Source: an uncultured Ignavibacteria bacterium (GTDB lineage: Bacteria; Bacteroidota; Ignavibacteria; Tepidaquicellales; Tepidaquicellaceae). From it: DNA of 18,565 bases. The position numbers and the translations under genes are program-made. Position 1 is the stretch's first letter. Each line of letters starts with the position of its first letter. The stretch spans positions 1 to 18,565 of the forward strand of contig CALJIG010000076.1 in assembly GCA_937974175.1 (NCBI GenBank), in the 5' to 3' direction. Below, piece after piece: positions 15,706 to 18,565 of this stretch. The notes below the pieces were generated by a model, which was given only the letters and a program-made list of their open reading frames with translations, did no database searches and was not told where the DNA came from.

Positions 15706-18270
15706 ATGAGAAAAATTATCCCCATTTTAATTTTTCTTGCTATCTTAGGCTTTACAATCTCTGCGTTCGCCGGTCCAAAAGGCATCTCAGTGGCTAAGGT
15801 AACAGGAACTGATATTGGCTCTAACGTTGTGTTCACCAACCCCTATCCACCGGGAGGTAACATGAACGTTTTCGCAGGGACCTTTGCAGGAACAATCGAT
15901 TCCAACACTGCAAAATTCTACTGCACAGATCTTGCGCACTACCTGGCAATTTTTCCCCCTCATACTTACGTAGATTCAGGTTCTGCAAATTCCTACATCA
16001 CTTACATCTTAAAAAATTATTACCCGACTAAAACTTATCCTTATGCAGGTGCAATGAACACTGCAGAAAAAGAAGCAGCAGCAGTTCAGCTTGCTATCTG
16101 GATTTTCAGCGACGGGCTTAACTATGCGACAATCAACAACGCTCAGATAAGAGACAGAGCTAAAGCTATCGAAGATGATGCACTTCTTCATGCAGGTGTT
16201 ACTGTTCCGCAAAAAACTTTAATACTCACACCAATAAGTTTACTTAACTACTGCGATGTTAAAGATACAGTAAAAGTAAGAGTGCTTGATGAGCTTGGAA
16301 ATCCTGTTTCAGGTACAACCGTTACTTATTCAATTACATCAGGTACGCTTTCTGCAGCTTCAGGTGTTACAGGCGCTGACGGATATGCTCCGAGAGTTAT
16401 TATTACAAAAGGAACCGATTCATTAGCAACATTTTCAGCAATTGCAAAAACAAAAATTACTCCAGGTACATTATACATTCACGGTACCAACCCTACTAAC
16501 TTCCAAAAGCTTGTATGCGCAAAGCCATGCTTAGGCTATCAGAAAGTTACAGCTACTATTACCTGTAATGCTACAAGCCCGGGTGCAGGCGGGGGAGTTG
16601 AATCTTCCTACGATATGGCTGCGGCTTTACTTCAACGTCATATTAAAATTTTAAACGGCGAGACTTCGATGATGGTTTCTAACCAGAACGATTTCTTCCC
16701 GATTACTTATCCGCTGAATACCGTTGTGCCGACAGCAGGTCCGTTCAATACTACGGCTACCGTCGTTACGCCTTTCGATATTCTCGGAATTTCAAACGCT
16801 ACTTCTGCTTACGCAGTGGATTATAAATACAACGGCGGTCAGAGAGTAGGAACAATTTTCTCTACTACTTCAAATGCGCCGAGCATCTACAGCCACTCAA
16901 AAGTTGTATGCGATAGATTATCAGGCTCTACTTTAAACAATATTGAAATTATCAACATCGGCGGCAATAAAGAGTTCTACGTTGCCCAGCTTTCAAATTA
17001 TAAAAATCACACTGTAGATTATTCTATATCTTTCAGTGTGTACGAAACACCGTCAGGTCTTGTAGTCGATAACAAATGGACTATCCCTGAATACACAGCT
17101 CCGGCAGGAACAACAAATATCTACAACTTCCAGTGCTGGGGTGCAAATAAAGAAATGGCTATCGAACTTGTGAACAAAGTTCTTGCAAGATATGAACTGC
17201 TCAATACTGTCAGCTATTCTACAACTCCGTTGAAGAATCCTGATGTGTATATGAAGAGCGCAAAATATACAAACGACGGCAAAATATCATTCACTTTCAA
17301 AAACACAACTGCAACTACTCTGAACGTTCCGTTCACATTTGTTGTAACACCTCAGCAGGGTGTGGCTGCAACTACTGTTAACCAGAATATCAGCATCCCT
17401 GAAGGCGAATACACATATACATTCAGCTCACTCGGATATATGTCCAGCGCATCCGTAACGATGACTAACTCAACTGAATTCAAAGATGCAGCTTTTGTAG
17501 GCGGCGGTGTTTACGGCGGATTTGCCGGCGCAGCCAGCACTATCAATAACTTTACAAATCTTGTTGTATCCGGAACTCCGACCGTACCTGTTAACTCACT
17601 TGTATTCACAGGCGGCGCAAGACTTTCAGGTACATTAAATGATAAGCTTTATATCTCACGCACATTAGATGCTTCTTATGCAGGCGTGAATTTAACAAAC
17701 TGTTCCAAACTGAGATTCGAAGTTCAGGGACAGGGAACAATGGCTGTTTATCTTGAAGCAAAGGTTAACGGTGTTTACCAGTATCCTTTTGTTAATATCC
17801 CGATTAACAGTTCATTCTCTACTAAAGAAATTAATTTAAATCAGTTCTTAGTTAACGGCCAGCCTGTCGATCTCAGCAGTGTTTCCATGGTTACATTCCA
17901 GATCGATAAAGGCAGCAACCCAAGCCTTACTAACGTAGACTTCTCCGTTAAAAACACTGTAGTTATTGCAAACAGTGTAGGCATCACCGGAACAAACGGT
18001 ACTGTGAAGGACTTCTCGCTATCACAGAATTATCCGAATCCGTTCAACCCTGTTACAAAGATATCTTTCAGCTTACCAAAGAATGAATTTGTAAATCTGA
18101 GAGTGTTCGATGTGCTCGGTAAAGAGGTTGCAGTGCTTGTTAACGAAACAAAACAAACAGGCGTTTACGAAGCAGTGTTCGATGCATCAAAACTTTCAAG
18201 CGGAGTTTATTTCTACAAGCTTGAAACTTCGAGCTTCAGTGACGTAAAACGAATGATCGTAACAAAGTAG
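15706..18270 (+). CDS. T9SS-exported protein with putative internal thioester domain (854 aa)
   Basis: The protein is probably a surface adhesin able to bind a target covalently. The signal peptide ends after 'SAFA' (residue 22). Residues about 28-165 look like a thioester domain. Cys73 sits in 'FYCTD' and Gln128 in 'AVQLAIWIFSDG', matching the [YF]C and xQxAIW signatures of the TQXA/TED family of Gram-positive adhesins, where Cys and Gln form a reactive bond. About 171-262 is an invasin-type Ig domain ('LDELGNPVSGTTVTYSITSG'). Residues about 293-500 hold 'GGGVESSYDMAAALLQRHI' and a conserved beta-rich region, 'QRVGTIFSTTS...KVVCDRLSGS'. About 630-755 is CBM-like, and 768-854 is a T9SS sorting domain, less like those of its neighbours. 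The start is in TAATGAG with an in-frame stop at 15688-15690. Domain order is visible; thioester chemistry is inferred. Confidence 0.92.
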   Translation: MRKIIPILIFLAILGFTISAFAGPKGISVAKVTGTDIGSNVVFTNPYPPGGNMNVFAGTFAGTIDSNTAKFYCTDLAHYLAIFPPHTYVDSGSANSYITYILKNYYPTKTYPYAGAMNTAEKEAAAVQLAIWIFSDGLNYATINNAQIRDRAKAIEDDALLHAGVTVPQKTLILTPISLLNYCDVKDTVKVRVLDELGNPVSGTTVTYSITSGTLSAASGVTGADGYAPRVIITKGTDSLATFSAIAKTKITPGTLYIHGTNPTNFQKLVCAKPCLGYQKVTATITCNATSPGAGGGVESSYDMAAALLQRHIKILNGETSMMVSNQNDFFPITYPLNTVVPTAGPFNTTATVVTPFDILGISNATSAYAVDYKYNGGQRVGTIFSTTSNAPSIYSHSKVVCDRLSGSTLNNIEIINIGGNKEFYVAQLSNYKNHTVDYSISFSVYETPSGLVVDNKWTIPEYTAPAGTTNIYNFQCWGANKEMAIELVNKVLARYELLNTVSYSTTPLKNPDVYMKSAKYTNDGKISFTFKNTTATTLNVPFTFVVTPQQGVAATTVNQNISIPEGEYTYTFSSLGYMSSASVTMTNSTEFKDAAFVGGGVYGGFAGAASTINNFTNLVVSGTPTVPVNSLVFTGGARLSGTLNDKLYISRTLDASYAGVNLTNCSKLRFEVQGQGTMAVYLEAKVNGVYQYPFVNIPINSSFSTKEINLNQFLVNGQPVDLSSVSMVTFQIDKGSNPSLTNVDFSVKNTVVIANSVGITGTNGTVKDFSLSQNYPNPFNPVTKISFSLPKNEFVNLRVFDVLGKEVAVLVNETKQTGVYEAVFDASKLSSGVYFYKLETSSFSDVKRMIVTK

Positions 18271-18359
18271 TCGTTACTCGTTAATAGTTATTCGTTGTTC
18301 GGAGATTCTAAAATTCAATCCCGAATAACGAGCAACGAACAACGAACAACGAACAACGA
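18271..18359. repeat. Inverted heptad repeat arrays directly after gene 4
   Basis: Immediately after the stop codon, units TCGTTAC, TCGTTAA, TAGTTAT and TCGTTGT run from 18271 to 18298. A second array in reverse complement runs from 18325 to 18359 as ATAACGA, GCAACGA and three copies of ACAACGA. The two arrays face each other across a short spacer. At their inner edges 18291-18302 pairs with 18321-18332 over 12 positions, two of them G-T pairs. No T-run follows, so this is not a typical terminator. Confidence 0.7.
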
Positions 18360-18390
18360 TTGCGCAAAGAGTGGGTTAAATATATACATT

Positions 18391-18436
18391 GGATTTCCGC
18401 TGAAGGGTTGGAACGAGTAAGCGGGAATCCTTTTTT
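18391..18436 (+). terminator. Intrinsic terminator downstream of gene 4
   Basis: GGATTTCCGC (18391-18400) pairs with GCGGGAATCC (18421-18430) over 10 bp with one G-T pair. It has a 20-base loop and is followed by T6 (18431-18436). It lies 120 bases beyond the stop codon and is probably the main end of the gene 4 transcript. Confidence 0.82.
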
Positions 18437-18450
18437 ATATTCAAAATTTT

Positions 18451-18548
18451 AATCACAGATTTCACTGATTTATTCTGATTAAAATGATTAGTGGCGAGTA
18501 GCAATCGCATATCATAAAAATCATATCAAATCAGCGTAAACAGTGATT
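18451..18548. repeat. Imperfect 29-base inverted repeat at the window end
   Basis: The segment 18451-18479, starting AATCACAG, matches the reverse complement of 18520-18548 at 22 of 29 positions by hand count, including an unbroken CTGATTT. The arms flank about 40 bases with no gene. It looks like a degraded intergenic repeat element. The window ends at 18565, so nothing further can be said about the next gene. Confidence 0.45.
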
Positions 18549-18565
18549 CAAGTACTCATCATAAA

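Noticed and set aside
18325..18359. Short tandem array considered as a CRISPR-like locus
   Set aside because: Units are 7 bases with no spacers, and no cas genes are present.

Overview
The window holds four large genes, all on the + strand, each encoding a secreted or surface protein that ends in a type IX secretion (T9SS, type A) C-terminal sorting domain. Every protein starts with a signal peptide and ends with a module built on an 'NYPNPFNP' motif, a 'GKEVA' or 'GREVA' strand and a 'SGVYFY' strand. This sorting-domain style, the low GC, and start sites with no Shine-Dalgarno sequence point to the Bacteroidota/Chlorobi (FCB) group. The full 'NYPNPFNPxTKI' form suggests an Ignavibacteria-like lineage. 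That taxonomic call is inference from motif style, not a database match.

Layout. 59-5638 and 6013-12237 encode two giant paralogues (1859 and 2074 aa). Each has two right-handed parallel beta-helix regions separated by an Ig-like domain, then a shared beta-sandwich, an FN3-like module and the sorting domain. 12464-15067 (867 aa) is a smaller beta-helix protein with a nidogen-like middle domain and the same C-terminal cassette. 15706-18270 (854 aa) is different. Behind its signal peptide it has a candidate Cys-Gln internal thioester domain (Cys73 and Gln128 in an 'AVQLAIW' motif), then an invasin-type Ig domain, a conserved beta-rich region, a CBM-like domain and a more diverged sorting domain.

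Regulation and intergenic DNA. Strong intrinsic terminators follow genes 1, 2 and 3, and a further one lies about 120 bp past gene 4. The four genes are therefore probably separate transcription units rather than one operon, although they form a functional cluster of exported adhesin-like proteins. The 638-base gap before gene 4 has no convincing gene but contains an extra orphan terminator, which may end a small RNA. Other intergenic structure includes period-7 repeats right at the stop codons of genes 1 and 4, a possible leader ORF with a hairpin before gene 2, and a crossing pair of complementary 8-mers before gene 3.

Overall this looks like a surface-protein locus. The proteins would be exported by Sec, carried across the outer membrane by T9SS and anchored or released there, with beta-helix stalks for adhesion or glycan binding. 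One protein may bind targets covalently through a thioester. No secretion machinery, mobile element, tRNA, rRNA or CRISPR array is visible.
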